Shown: positions 18,990 to 27,276, counted from the first letter of the stretch. The stretch: DNA of 64,000 nt from Rhizobium acidisoli (GCF_002531755.2 NZ_CP034998.1:3774501-3838500); one strand, 5' to 3'. Made by a program: numbers and translations. Notes: generated from the sequence alone by a model not told the origin.

Positions 18990-20237
18990 ATGCGCATACG
19001 TTATTTTGCCTATGTTTCCCTCATGGCGCTGGCTCTGACCGGCTGCAATGACGCGTTGGAAACCGCGCAGGTCGATCTCTCCAAGGTCAAGAACAAGGTC
19101 GAGCAGCCGCTTCCTCCCCATATCCTCACGGCCATGTCCGCCAAGGGCATGGACCGCAATTCGCCGATCATGATCCGCATCTTCAAGGAAGAAGGTGCCA
19201 TGGAGATCTGGAAGGCGAAGACCGATAACCGTTTCGACAAGATCGCCGACTACAAGATCTGCGCCTGGTCCGGCCGTCTCGGCCCGAAGGTCAAGACCGG
19301 CGACCGGCAGGCGCCGGAAGGTTTCTACGACCTGACGCGCGCCAACCTGAACCCCAATTCCAAATATTATCTGGCGATCAACACCGGCTTCCCGAACCGC
19401 TACGACGCGGCCAACGGCCGCACCGGCTCCGATCTGATGATCCATGGCGCCTGCTCGTCCTCCGGCTGCTATTCGATGACCGACCAGCAGGTGCTTGAAA
19501 TTTACGCCTTTGCCCGCGACGCCTTCAAGGGCGGCCAGGCGACGGTGCAGCTGCAGGCCTTCCCCTTCCGCATGACGGCGGAAAACATGGTCAAGCATCG
19601 GCTCGACTCGAGCTACGACTTCTGGAAGATGCTGAAGGTCGGCTACGACAATTTCGAAGTGACGAAACGCCCGCCCGAGGTGGCCGTCTGCGAGAAGAAA
19701 TACGTCTTCAACCAGCAGGCAACCGATGGCGGCGCCTTCAATGCCGCCGGCAAATGCCCTGCCATGTCGACGCCGCCGGCGCTGACGGCAGCCCTTGCCT
19801 CCTACGGCAAGACCTATGATGCCGACTATGCCAAGGCGATGAGCAAATTCGACGGCATGGCCTGGTACGATCCGTCCGAAGCCGAGCGCAAGGCCGTGGT
19901 CGCCAAGACCCGCAAGGGCCGCGAACTCGCTTATGCCCCGACCGGCACCTCGCTGGAAGCAGGCCGCATGGTCAAGGTCGCCGAACTCGAAGACCTGATG
20001 GCCAAGCGCACCGCGCAGGGCCTCGCCGCCAAGACCGCGCCGGGCGCCACGCCGGCAATGCCTGCCGCACCGCAGGCAATTTCCGCCCAGCCGCAGGCAA
20101 CCGCAGTCGCTGCCGCGACACCGGCGGTCGTGCCGATCCCGACGCAGAACCCGTTGGCCTTTGCGGCGCCCGAACCGCAGGAAACCGCAGAAGCCGCGGC
20201 AAAGAAGCCGTTCTGGAAATTCTGGGCGCGGAACTGA
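18990..20237 (+). CDS. L,D-transpeptidase family lipoprotein (YkuD domain, YafK-like)
   Basis: 415 residues from MRIRYFAYVSLMALALTGC, where LTGC is a lipobox and Cys21 would be lipidated. Residues of about 45-190 hold a YkuD fold: SPIMIRIFKEEGAMEIWK, PEGFYDL, and the catalytic HGACSSSGCYSM near residue 155-166. The C-terminal 100 residues are Ala/Pro-rich, low complexity, ending KPFWKFWARN. YafK/DpaA-type members cut or form peptidoglycan bonds to outer-membrane lipoproteins, a plausible role here. Followed after 5 nt by a TusA-like gene. Confidence 0.87.
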   Translation: MRIRYFAYVSLMALALTGCNDALETAQVDLSKVKNKVEQPLPPHILTAMSAKGMDRNSPIMIRIFKEEGAMEIWKAKTDNRFDKIADYKICAWSGRLGPKVKTGDRQAPEGFYDLTRANLNPNSKYYLAINTGFPNRYDAANGRTGSDLMIHGACSSSGCYSMTDQQVLEIYAFARDAFKGGQATVQLQAFPFRMTAENMVKHRLDSSYDFWKMLKVGYDNFEVTKRPPEVAVCEKKYVFNQQATDGGAFNAAGKCPAMSTPPALTAALASYGKTYDADYAKAMSKFDGMAWYDPSEAERKAVVAKTRKGRELAYAPTGTSLEAGRMVKVAELEDLMAKRTAQGLAAKTAPGATPAMPAAPQAISAQPQATAVAAATPAVVPIPTQNPLAFAAPEPQETAEAAAKKPFWKFWARN

Positions 20238-20242
20238 ACGGC

Positions 20243-20467
20243 TTGAACCCCGTTCTCTACGATCTTCGCGGCCTGAAATGCCCCTTCCCCGTGATCAAGA
20301 CACGCAAGAAGCTTGCCGCCATGGCAAGCGGCACGCTCATCCGCGTCGACACCACCGATCCGCTGGCGGTGATCGACATGCCGCATTTCTGCAATGAGGA
20401 CGGCCACGAGCTCGTCGAAACCGAAAAGACCGAAACCGGCCACCGCTTCCTGATCAGAAAGGGCTAA
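20243..20467 (+). CDS. TusA/SirA-like sulfurtransferase
   Basis: 74 residues starting with a TTG codon at 20243. LYDLRGLKCPFPVIKTRKKLA carries the CPxP motif with the sulfur-carrying Cys. The alpha/beta TusA fold continues with LIRVDTTDPLAVIDMPHFC and ends RFLIRKG. TusA-family proteins relay sulfur in thiolation of tRNA or cofactors. It begins 5 nt after the transpeptidase stop and its own stop overlaps, tail to tail, the 3' end of the COG0523 gene. Confidence 0.88.
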   Translation: MNPVLYDLRGLKCPFPVIKTRKKLAAMASGTLIRVDTTDPLAVIDMPHFCNEDGHELVETEKTETGHRFLIRKG

Positions 20468-21654
20468 ATTCTCAAGCCAGGAATGGCGAGCGGATTGTCG
20501 GACAGCGCCGCGCGATCCGGCATGTCGATGCGCGGCTTGCCGAGAAAGGCGTCGAACAGATCCTTGACGAAGGCTTCCGGCAGGTCCTTGGTGATCAGCA
20601 CCATGCGCGTGCGCCGGTCGTTGGGATCCGGCCAGGCGGCAAGCCGCACCGGCGGATGGAAGATGCTTTGCACTCCATGCAGCACCAGCGGCCGGTCCGG
20701 CCGGTCGGAGACGGAAACGATCGCCTTCATTCTGAGCAGCTTCTCGCCATGGGCGGAGCGCAGCAGATCGATGAACATGTCGAGCGCCATCGGATCGATC
20801 GGCTTCTCCTCGATGATCGAGAAGGAGCGGATCGAGGCATCGTGACGGTTGACGTCATGCGGGTCCTGGTGCGCGTGATCGCCATCATGATCATGGTTGT
20901 GATGACCGTGATGGTGGTGGCCGTGGTGATCCCCATCATGATGATGATCGTGGCCGTGAGCATGATGGTGATGCGCCTCGTGCGCATCCTCGTCCCGCAG
21001 CCAACGGCCGACATCGGCGATCTTCGTCGCCGGATCATAGAGCCCGTTGACCAGCACCGCGGCGCTGCCGGCCTCAGCACTGTCGGCATCCATCATCGCG
21101 GCGCGTGGATTGAGCGCCCGCAGCCGCTGTTCCAGCGCGTCCGTTGCCGCGGCCATCGCTTTTTTCGAGACGATCAGCCGGTCGGCGACCGCCGCCTGCT
21201 TGCGTGCTTCCTCGTGATTGTCGAGCGTCTGCAGCCCGTTCACCGCATCGACGACGGTCACGACGCCGTCGAGCTCGAAATTCGTGGCGATGATGGGATT
21301 GCCCATGATCGCCTGCATGACCGGAGCGGGATCGGCAAGGCCGGTCGTTTCGATGACGACACGCTTCACCGGCTTGACCCGGCCCGTCTGCACGGCGTCC
21401 ATCAGGTTTGCCAGCGTATCGACAAGCTCGCCGCGCACGGTGCAGCAGAGGCAGCCGTCGGAGAGTTCGATGATCGAATCGCCGGAGCTTTCGACCAGGA
21501 GATGATCGATGCCGACATCGCCGAATTCATTGATGATGACGGCCGCATCCTTCATCACCGGATCTTTGAGGATGCGGTTGAGCAGCGTCGATTTGCCGGC
21601 ACCGAGAAAGCCGGTCAGGATGGTGACCGGAATCCTGTCGTTGAGCGCGCTCAT
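20464..21654 (-). CDS. COG0523 GTPase (CobW/YjiA/ZNG family) with His-rich loop
   Basis: 396 residues. Walker A GFLGAGKSTLLNRIL (residues 16-30), the metal-binding CxCC in DGCLCCTVRGEL, ETTGLADPAPVM, and the C-terminal CobW_C domain are clear. Between the GTPase and C-terminal domains lies a His/Asp-rich run of roughly 45 residues (about 228-272, e.g. HHHHAHGHDHHHDGDHHG), typical of zinc-handling members. These GTPases deliver metal to client enzymes. Here it follows a D-Ala-D-Ala carboxypeptidase by 24 nt on the same strand and is convergent with the TusA-like gene. Confidence 0.92.
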   Translation of the reverse strand: MSALNDRIPVTILTGFLGAGKSTLLNRILKDPVMKDAAVIINEFGDVGIDHLLVESSGDSIIELSDGCLCCTVRGELVDTLANLMDAVQTGRVKPVKRVVIETTGLADPAPVMQAIMGNPIIATNFELDGVVTVVDAVNGLQTLDNHEEARKQAAVADRLIVSKKAMAAATDALEQRLRALNPRAAMMDADSAEAGSAAVLVNGLYDPATKIADVGRWLRDEDAHEAHHHHAHGHDHHHDGDHHGHHHHGHHNHDHDGDHAHQDPHDVNRHDASIRSFSIIEEKPIDPMALDMFIDLLRSAHGEKLLRMKAIVSVSDRPDRPLVLHGVQSIFHPPVRLAAWPDPNDRRTRMVLITKDLPEAFVKDLFDAFLGKPRIDMPDRAALSDNPLAIPGLRI

Positions 21655-21678
21655 GTCGTTTGACCTTAAAAGCTGATC

Positions 21679-22812
21679 TTAGAAGGATGTCGGGCGCGGC
21701 ATCGGCACCGGCACGTTGGCGATGCCTCCCGCCGTATCGCCGGTCGCCACCTTTTCCGGCTGTGCCGCCGGCTGCGGGTCCTGACCGGGAATCAGGCCGG
21801 CAAAGACGAAGCGCGGATCGTGGTCCATTTCCAGGATATAGGGCGACTGCACCCGCATGCGGCCGACTTCGTCGCGCGTTTCGCTGCGTATCTTGGCGCC
21901 CTTGGCGCTGCAGATGTCGGCGGAGATATCGGTCACCTGGTCCTGCCCCTGCCCGTAGGGCCGCAGCGAACCGAGCGTTTCATTGCCGGGAAACTGGGTG
22001 GTGAAACCCTTCTGCAGCAGGTTCGCCGTCGCATCGGCGCGCGCCGCGAGACTGTCGGTGCCGAGCACGACCGAGACGATGGTGCGGCCGTTGCGGGTCG
22101 CCGAACCGATCTGGTTGAAGCCCGAGGCGCAAATGAAGCCGGTCTTCATGCCGTCGGCGCCGGCGAAGCGGCCAATCAGCATGTTGAGGCTCGGCACGTT
22201 CTGCTGGCCGTTGGTGAAACCCTCAAGCGCGAAATAAGAGGCATATTGCGGAAAATCGCGGCGCAGGGCCACGGTCAGCACCGCAAGATCGCGCGCCGTC
22301 GTATATTGCCCCTTGCCCGGCAGGCCGTTCGGATTGACGAAATGCGAATCCGTCATGCCGAGCTTCAGCGCCTCGCCATTCATCCGCGTCACGAAGCCTT
22401 CCTGCGTGCCGCCGATGGCTTCGGCGACCGCAACGGCAATGTCGTTGGCCGATTTCACCATCAGGATCTTCAGCGCACTGTCGAGCGTCAGCTTCTGGCC
22501 CGGCTTGAAATACATCTTGGCGGCCGGCTGCGCGGCGGCGCGCTTGCTCATGACGACGGGTGTATCGAGGCTGATCTGCCCGGCCCGGATCGCATCGAAC
22601 ACGGTATAGACGGTCATCAGCTTTGTGAGCGAGGCCGGATACCATTTGCGGAAAGCTTCTTCATGCTCGAGCACGCGGCCGGTCTGCACATCGACGAGAA
22701 TATGCGGATTGGCCGCGGCGAGCGGAACCGAGGCAAGAAAACCAGCCGTCGCGGCAACCGCGAAACTCAGCGGCCGCAAGGCGGCAAACAAACGGAAGTG
22801 GCTCGTCGACAC
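21679..22812 (-). CDS. D-alanyl-D-alanine carboxypeptidase (low-molecular-weight PBP)
   Basis: 377 residues with a signal peptide cut near LAAA-NPH. The penicillin-binding motifs are complete: SLTK at 61-64, SAN at 121-123, and KTG near 216. It trims the terminal D-Ala of peptidoglycan stem peptides in the periplasm. There is a C-terminal domain after about 260 with VTDISADICSAKGAKIRSETRDE and a Pro-rich end, longer than the minimal S11 fold but without an obvious amphipathic anchor. Known rhizobial genes of this kind are called dac; the exact paralogue is not clear. Confidence 0.93.
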   Translation of the reverse strand: MSTSHFRLFAALRPLSFAVAATAGFLASVPLAAANPHILVDVQTGRVLEHEEAFRKWYPASLTKLMTVYTVFDAIRAGQISLDTPVVMSKRAAAQPAAKMYFKPGQKLTLDSALKILMVKSANDIAVAVAEAIGGTQEGFVTRMNGEALKLGMTDSHFVNPNGLPGKGQYTTARDLAVLTVALRRDFPQYASYFALEGFTNGQQNVPSLNMLIGRFAGADGMKTGFICASGFNQIGSATRNGRTIVSVVLGTDSLAARADATANLLQKGFTTQFPGNETLGSLRPYGQGQDQVTDISADICSAKGAKIRSETRDEVGRMRVQSPYILEMDHDPRFVFAGLIPGQDPQPAAQPEKVATGDTAGGIANVPVPMPRPTSF

Positions 22813-22999
22813 GCTTTGTCCTTCGGATATCAGGAAAATCTCGAAACCTTCCCCTATTTAGCCTATATGGCTATGACATGGCAAAGGTCATTGACTAAGT
22901 AATTTCCACAGGCTCACGCCCCAGCCGCCTCACACCCCCCGCCTCACGCCCTTGTGATGCAATGAACGATTGCCGGGATTTCATAACAGGAACGCCAAC

Positions 23000-24163
23000 A
23001 TGCCGATTTTGAACAGAGCCGCCGAATTGCAGGACGAAGTCGCCGAATGGCGCCGTCATATCCACGCCCGGCCCGAGCTCCTCTTCGCGGTTGAGAATAC
23101 GGCCGCCTTCGTTGCTGAAAAGCTCAAGGAATTCGGCGTCGACGAGATCGTCACCGGCATCGGCCGCACCGGTGTCGTCGGCCTGATCAAGGGCAAGGGC
23201 GAAGGCCGCCGCACCGTCGGCCTGCGCGCCGATATGGACGCCCTGCCGCTGACCGAAATATCAGGCAAACCCTGGGCCTCGAAGACGCCGGGCAAGATGC
23301 ATGCCTGCGGCCATGACGGCCACACCGCCATGCTGCTCGGCGCTGCGAAATACCTGGCCGAAACCCGCAACTTCAACGGCAATATCGCCGTCATCTTCCA
23401 GCCCGCCGAAGAGGGCGGCGGCGGCGGCAACCTGATGGTCAAGGACGGCATGATGGAGCGCTTCGGCATCGAAGAGGTCTACGGCATGCACAATCTGCCG
23501 GGCCTGCCGGTGGGACAGTTCGCCACCCGCAAGGGGGCGATCATGGCGGCGACCGACGAATTCACCGTCACCATCAAGGGCCGCGGCGGCCACGCCGCCC
23601 AGCCGCACCGGACGATCGACCCGATCGCCATCGGCGCCCAGATCGTCGCCAACCTGCAGATGATCGCCTCTCGCACCGCCGATCCGATCAGCTCGGTCGT
23701 CGTCTCGGTGACCAAGTTCAATGCCGGCTTCGCCCATAACGTCATTCCGAACGATGCGACCTTCGCCGGCACGGTGCGCACCCTCGACCCCGAGGTGCGC
23801 ACGCTGGCCGAAACCCGGTTCCGGCAGATCGTCGAGGGCGTCGCCACCGCCCACGGCGCCGAGGCCGAGATCAGCTTCCACCGCAACTACCCTGTCACCG
23901 TCAATCATCCCGACGAGACCGAACATGCGGTGGCCACCGCCAGCGCCATTGCCGGCGAGGGTAACGTCAACGCCGAGATCGACCCGATGATGGGCGGCGA
24001 GGATTTCTCCTACATGCTGAACGCCCGCCCCGGCGCCTTCATCTTCATCGGCAACGGCGACAGCGCCGGCCTGCACAACCCGGCCTACGACTTCAACGAC
24101 GAAGCCATCGCCCACGGCATCTCCTACTGGGTCCGCCTAGCCGAGCAACGCCTCGGCCTCTGA
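23000..24163 (+). CDS. M20 family amidohydrolase (hippurate hydrolase-like)
   Basis: 387 residues from the ATG at 23000 with AGGAACG in front. RRHIHARPELLF, LRADMDALPLTE, MHACGHDGHTAMLLG, FQPAEEGGGGG and GGEDFSYML give the metal ligands and general base of the M20D peptidase/aminoacylase group. The lid dimerisation domain covers about residues 180-290 (GRGGHAAQPHRTIDPI). It hydrolyses N-acyl amino acids or conjugates such as hippurate or IAA-amino acids; the substrate is inference. It ends before a strong terminator. Confidence 0.92.
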   Translation: MPILNRAAELQDEVAEWRRHIHARPELLFAVENTAAFVAEKLKEFGVDEIVTGIGRTGVVGLIKGKGEGRRTVGLRADMDALPLTEISGKPWASKTPGKMHACGHDGHTAMLLGAAKYLAETRNFNGNIAVIFQPAEEGGGGGNLMVKDGMMERFGIEEVYGMHNLPGLPVGQFATRKGAIMAATDEFTVTIKGRGGHAAQPHRTIDPIAIGAQIVANLQMIASRTADPISSVVVSVTKFNAGFAHNVIPNDATFAGTVRTLDPEVRTLAETRFRQIVEGVATAHGAEAEISFHRNYPVTVNHPDETEHAVATASAIAGEGNVNAEIDPMMGGEDFSYMLNARPGAFIFIGNGDSAGLHNPAYDFNDEAIAHGISYWVRLAEQRLGL

Positions 24164-24171
24164 CAACAATT

Positions 24172-24200
24172 AAGGCTTGGCTTCGCGCCAAGCCTTTTGT
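24172..24200 (+). terminator. Rho-independent terminator after the amidohydrolase gene
   Basis: AAGGCTTGGC at 24172-24181 pairs perfectly with GCCAAGCCTT at 24187-24196 around a TTCGC loop and is followed by a short T run. It lies 8 nt after the stop and 16 nt before the tRNA gene. Confidence 0.85.
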
Positions 24201-24215
24201 ATGCATGGCTTCAGT

Positions 24216-24292
24216 GGTCCCGTAGCTCAGCAGGATAGAGCACCAGATTCCTAATCTGGGGGTCACGCGTTCGAATCGCGTCGGGATCACCA
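24216..24292 (+). tRNA. tRNA-Arg (anticodon CCT)
   Basis: 77 nt with encoded CCA. The acceptor arm GGTCCCG/CGGGATC has one G-U pair; the D arm reads TAGCTCAGCAGGATAGAGCA; the anticodon stem CCAGA/TCTGG closes the loop TTCCTAA, giving anticodon CCT; the T arm is CGCGT-TCGAATC-GCG in the usual form. It decodes AGG. The 3' end of this tRNA is a frequent integration site in bacteria, but no duplicated 3' end was found in the window. Confidence 0.95.
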
Positions 24293-24402
24293 TAATGCCG
24301 TTACCACTAGGTCATCGCCGCGACCGCGAGGTCGGAGCAATTGAGCTCGCTGCACTTCTCCGCTTGACGTCTGCGAAAGCCTTTTTGTATCCACATTAAT
24401 TG

Positions 24403-24431
24403 TTGTCCACGGCATCGAATTATTGTAGATA
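24403..24431 (+). promoter_or_regulatory. Putative promoter for the brnT-brnA module
   Basis: TTGTCC at 24403-24408 and TAGATA at 24426-24431 are spaced by 17 bp. The palindrome TGTAGATACA covers the -10, which would let a BrnA-type antitoxin autoregulate. The ATG of the brnT remnant is only 7 nt downstream, so the transcript would be nearly leaderless. Confidence 0.45.
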
Positions 24432-24437
24432 CATTTA

Positions 24438-24635
24438 ATGGAGATCGTGTGGGACGAACCGAAGCGGATTGCCAATATCGAGAAACATGGCCTCGATTTC
24501 GCCGATCTGACTTTCGAGTTCTTCCTGTCTTCCGTTGTCGTTCCCGCCAAAGATGGGCGATCCAAGGGCTCTGAGGCGCTTTCGATCATTTCGATGCGGC
24601 CCGCCCGCAAGGACGAAAGGAGTATGATCCGATGA
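24438..24635 (+). pseudogene. brnT: BrnT-family toxin with internal deletion
   Basis: 65 residues, against about 90 in the family. The N-terminal part WDEPKRIANIEKHGLDFADLTFEFF and the C-terminal GSEALSIISMRPARKDER are clear BrnT signatures, but the middle is missing: after VVVPAKDGR the expected 'xxAIGxxxxxxxxVVFxxL' strand pair is absent and the reading frame passes directly to GSEALSII. This looks like an in-frame deletion of about 20-25 residues that removes two strands of the RNase fold, so the toxin is probably inactive. It overlaps brnA by 4 nt (ATGA). Confidence 0.75.
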
Positions 24636-24949
24636 TTATCAAAGCCCGGAAAACAACCCAGTTTCAGCCTGGCCGCGGCTACTCCAAGGAGGATTGGGAT
24701 GCCGTCTCCGACAATCCCCCTCTGTCCAAGGAAGAAATGGCAAGCGCCAAGCCCTTCAAGGAGGCATTTCCTGAGGTCGCTGAAAAGATGGAGAGGGCCA
24801 TTGCAGCCCGCGGTCGACCCAAGCTTGATAACCCGAAGCAACCTCTGAACATCCGTCTCGATGCCGATATCATCCAGTTCTACAAGGCCACTGGCAAAGG
24901 CTGGCAGTCAAGGATGAACGATGCATTGCGAAAGGCGGCCGGCTTATAG
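24632..24949 (+). CDS. brnA: BrnA-family antitoxin
   Basis: 105 residues. The C-terminal part KLDNPKQPLNIRLDADIIQFYKATGKGWQSRMNDALR is the ribbon-helix-helix BrnA domain that binds the operator; the N-terminal half with GYSKEDWDAVSDNPPLSKEEM is the toxin-contacting portion. It appears intact although the toxin partner is shortened. It starts in the toxin stop codon. It could still repress its own promoter or act on related toxins elsewhere. Confidence 0.88.
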   Translation: MIIKARKTTQFQPGRGYSKEDWDAVSDNPPLSKEEMASAKPFKEAFPEVAEKMERAIAARGRPKLDNPKQPLNIRLDADIIQFYKATGKGWQSRMNDALRKAAGL

Positions 24950-25023
24950 CGCCCTCCGCAGATCTTCTCCAAAACTGGCGGCCGTCGGCGCTTAAATCTT
25001 CAAAAGCTTGGCTAGCCTTATCA

Positions 25024-25542
25024 TCACTTTGCGGAACCACTGGCGCGCCGTGTCCTCACCGCGCGCCGCGTTCCCAATCCCAGCAACGCAGCCACGACCC
25101 AGCCACCGACAAACCCAATCGCGCCCCAAACCAGACCCGAAAAGCTAACCGGCACACCCGGCACAAAGTCGCGCCAAGTATTGGCGAACACCACATCGTC
25201 CGGCTCGCCTAGCAGCACGAAGGGCTTGGCGACCGGGGCGGCGGTGCCGAGTTTCAGTTGCTGCGCCAGCAGCGTCTCGTAGCGCGTGATCGTGCTCTGC
25301 ATCGAGACGCCGCGGTCGCGCAGGAAATCGTCGGAGGATTGCGCGTAGGTGTTCAGCGCCTGTTGGCGATCGAGGTGGTGGTCGGCTGCCTGCCTGTTGA
25401 AATCCTCGACGATGACGCGCAATTCGTCGATCGCGCCGCCGATCCGCTGGCGGTATTGCTGGGCAAATTCCGGCGCCTGCGAAAAGACCGTGCCGCCGGC
25501 AAGCCCGGCGACGATGGCGATGATCCTTGCAATCGGTCCCAT
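25024..25542 (-). CDS. DUF2937 family membrane protein
   Basis: 172 residues from the ATG at 25542, where GGAGG lies 9 nt upstream. One N-terminal hydrophobic segment (MGPIARIIAIVAGLAGGTVFSQ) and one near the C terminus (LVWGAIGFVGGWVVAALLGL) flank a periplasmic helical region with APEFAQQYRQRIGGAIDELRVIVEDFNRQA. This matches the DUF2937 architecture. Function unknown. The neighbourhood has no clear operon partners; the next upstream gene is divergent. Confidence 0.8.
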   Translation of the reverse strand: MGPIARIIAIVAGLAGGTVFSQAPEFAQQYRQRIGGAIDELRVIVEDFNRQAADHHLDRQQALNTYAQSSDDFLRDRGVSMQSTITRYETLLAQQLKLGTAAPVAKPFVLLGEPDDVVFANTWRDFVPGVPVSFSGLVWGAIGFVGGWVVAALLGLGTRRAVRTRRASGSAK

Positions 25543-25706
25543 TCTCGATGCCTCCGGCGCTTCTCTGCGGTAACGATCCGCGGCCGCAAAGGTTTCTCTT
25601 CGACACAATCGGTAACGCTATGTGATTGAACCGACAGCGCTTCCAGCGAGTTGCTCCCCTGACCAATGAGTTGCTCCAATGAGCAACTGAGAAAGAGAGG
25701 CTTGTC

Positions 25707-25967
25707 ATGAAACAGATTATTCTTGCCTGCACGCTTGCTGCCGCATCGATCTTTTCCGCAATGCCGTCCCAGGCGGCCAGTGTGACGATCACCACGGGTG
25801 ATGAGCGCCCGTACTACCGTGATTCGGAACGTCCCTATTACCGCCATCACAGCCCCTATTACCGCCACGATATGCGGCGTTACGTTTCCCGCGACTGCTT
25901 TACCAAGACGGAAAAAATCCGCCGCCACGGCCATACGGTCATCAAGGAAACCAGGGTCTGCCGATAG
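25707..25967 (+). CDS. Small secreted protein, Tyr/Arg/His-rich
   Basis: 86 residues. MKQIILACTLAAASIFSAMPSQAAS is a signal peptide with cleavage after QAA. The mature protein has a short repeat of YYR (ERPYYRDSERPYYRHHSPYYRHD) and two cysteines (SRDCFTKTEK, TRVCR) likely forming a disulphide in the periplasm. GAGAGG precedes the start. Family and function are not recognised. A terminator follows. Confidence 0.8.
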   Translation: MKQIILACTLAAASIFSAMPSQAASVTITTGDERPYYRDSERPYYRHHSPYYRHDMRRYVSRDCFTKTEKIRRHGHTVIKETRVCR

Positions 25968-25981
25968 GCGATCCACGCACG

Positions 25982-26008
25982 AAGCCCGGCTGAACCGCCG
26001 GGCTTTTC
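25982..26008 (+). terminator. Rho-independent terminator
   Basis: AAGCCCGGC at 25982-25990 pairs with GCCGGGCTT at 25997-26005 around a TGAACC loop, followed by TT. It closes the unit of the small secreted protein. Confidence 0.8.
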
Positions 26009-26073
26009 ATTTGATCTGTTGATGCGGAACTTCGCTATATCGGCCGCGTTATTCGGCAAAAGGAGTAAGCGTC

Positions 26074-26226
26074 ATGCGTATCAAGATGACTCTTCTGGCA
26101 ATCGCCTATGTCGCCGTCAGCGCCGTCCTGCTTGCCATTGCCTATCAGCCGCATGGGCCGGTGTCCCTGCAGAAGACGGATCGCCTGGCAGGTTCGTCCT
26201 TCCTGGTCGAGCGCTTCGCCGGTTGA
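26074..26226 (+). CDS. Small membrane or secreted protein (50 aa)
   Basis: An ORF starting MRIKMTLLAIAYVAVSAVLL with one hydrophobic helix (residues 5-24) and a short tail ending SSFLVERFAG. AAAGGAG at 26059-26065 is a strong ribosome binding site with suitable spacing. No family was recognised. The good ribosome site and membrane helix are the only support. Confidence 0.6.
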   Translation: MRIKMTLLAIAYVAVSAVLLAIAYQPHGPVSLQKTDRLAGSSFLVERFAG

Positions 26227-26259
26227 CCGGCTGAGCGCTGATTGAGAGATAACGGTGCG

Positions 26260-26550
26260 TCAGTGCCGCTCATTGAGCGGAGGCCCGCCGAGCAGGATCC
26301 GGTTTTGCACCGAATGTACGCCTTCGACGGCCCTCGCAACCGCGGTTGCCCGTTCGATCTCGCCGACGGTACCGACCTGACCGGTCAACACGATCTGATC
26401 GTTTTCCATCGTCACTTCGACATCTGATGCATCGATGCCGCCGGCAATCGCCAGCGCGTTGGCGACGGCCGCTTCCACCGATGCACGATTGGCAATTTCC
26501 GCTTCCATCTCGGGCTCCAGCCCATGAAATGTCTGTTCCTTGAACACCAT
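26260..26550 (-). CDS. BON domain protein
   Basis: 96 residues. VEAAVANALAIAGGIDASDVEVTMENDQIVLTGQVGTVGEIERATAVARAVEGVHSVQNRI covers one full BON domain (about residues 24-86), which often binds phospholipid or peptidoglycan surfaces. There is no signal peptide, so it may be cytoplasmic. AAGGAGG upstream gives strong translation. Lies just upstream of, and on the same strand as the gene for a secreted protein of unknown function is upstream of it. Confidence 0.85.
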   Translation of the reverse strand: MVFKEQTFHGLEPEMEAEIANRASVEAAVANALAIAGGIDASDVEVTMENDQIVLTGQVGTVGEIERATAVARAVEGVHSVQNRILLGGPPLNERH

Positions 26551-26613
26551 GATCCGTTCCTCCTTAAAGTCTGCTGAGGAAACGCCCCTCGGCCGGTTTT
26601 GGTTGCAGGGTTG

Positions 26614-27264
26614 CTACCAGTTGAGGCGATAGCGCAGATTGACGCTGCCGGCCTCATCTTCCGAAAACGGATTGCTCACCGAGGCATCGAGATTGAGGTT
26701 CGGCAGGATCGCCTGGTTGACGGCAACCGAACTCGAAAAATCGCCGCTGGCATTGCTGATGCCGGCGCCTGCCGACAGCGAGGTTCCCGTCCAGGGATGG
26801 ATCAGCTTCAGGGCCTGCGACGCCGTCACCGAGGCCTGTTTGATATCGACCGCATCATATTGCACGCTGATCGACCGGCTCGATTGCATATCGAGCGAAT
26901 CCGACAGGATCCAGCTGCGCGAGCGGCTAAGCGTCAGCGCGCCGCTGCCGCGCAGCGTATCGACGCTGATCCTTGCGCCCCGCTGCGATTGGCCTGATGG
27001 CGTGACGTTTGTCCTGACGATCCTGCCCCAGAGCATTGCCTGTTCGGAATCGGGCAGCGGCGCCCCGCCTTTGGTCGAGGCGAGCGCAATATCGGCGCCG
27101 GCGCTGGTTTCCCATTCGGCCGGGAGGCGAAAGCCCATCGTCGCCTTGTAGGATCGGTCGGAGAGTTTGGCCGGCGACCAGATCAGCAGGTCATCCGCCC
27201 TCGCCGCAGGGGCGAGCGAGAGGAGGATGGCGAAGAGAATGCAGGCTGCTTTGGCTATCGTCAT
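26614..27264 (-). CDS. Secreted protein of unknown function, beta-rich
   Basis: 216 residues from MTIAKAACILFAILLSLAPAARADD, a signal peptide cut after ARA; an upstream ATG at 27276 would add 4 residues. The mature protein alternates hydrophobic and polar residues, e.g. ALTLSRSRSWILSDSLDMQSSRSISVQYDAV and ends with an aromatic residue in VNLRYRLNW, like an outer-membrane beta-barrel. The C-terminal Trp fits the membrane-insertion signal, so it may be a small barrel. No named family was recognised. Confidence 0.65.
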   Translation of the reverse strand: MTIAKAACILFAILLSLAPAARADDLLIWSPAKLSDRSYKATMGFRLPAEWETSAGADIALASTKGGAPLPDSEQAMLWGRIVRTNVTPSGQSQRGARISVDTLRGSGALTLSRSRSWILSDSLDMQSSRSISVQYDAVDIKQASVTASQALKLIHPWTGTSLSAGAGISNASGDFSSSVAVNQAILPNLNLDASVSNPFSEDEAGSVNLRYRLNW

Positions 27265-27276
27265 GAAATCCAACAT

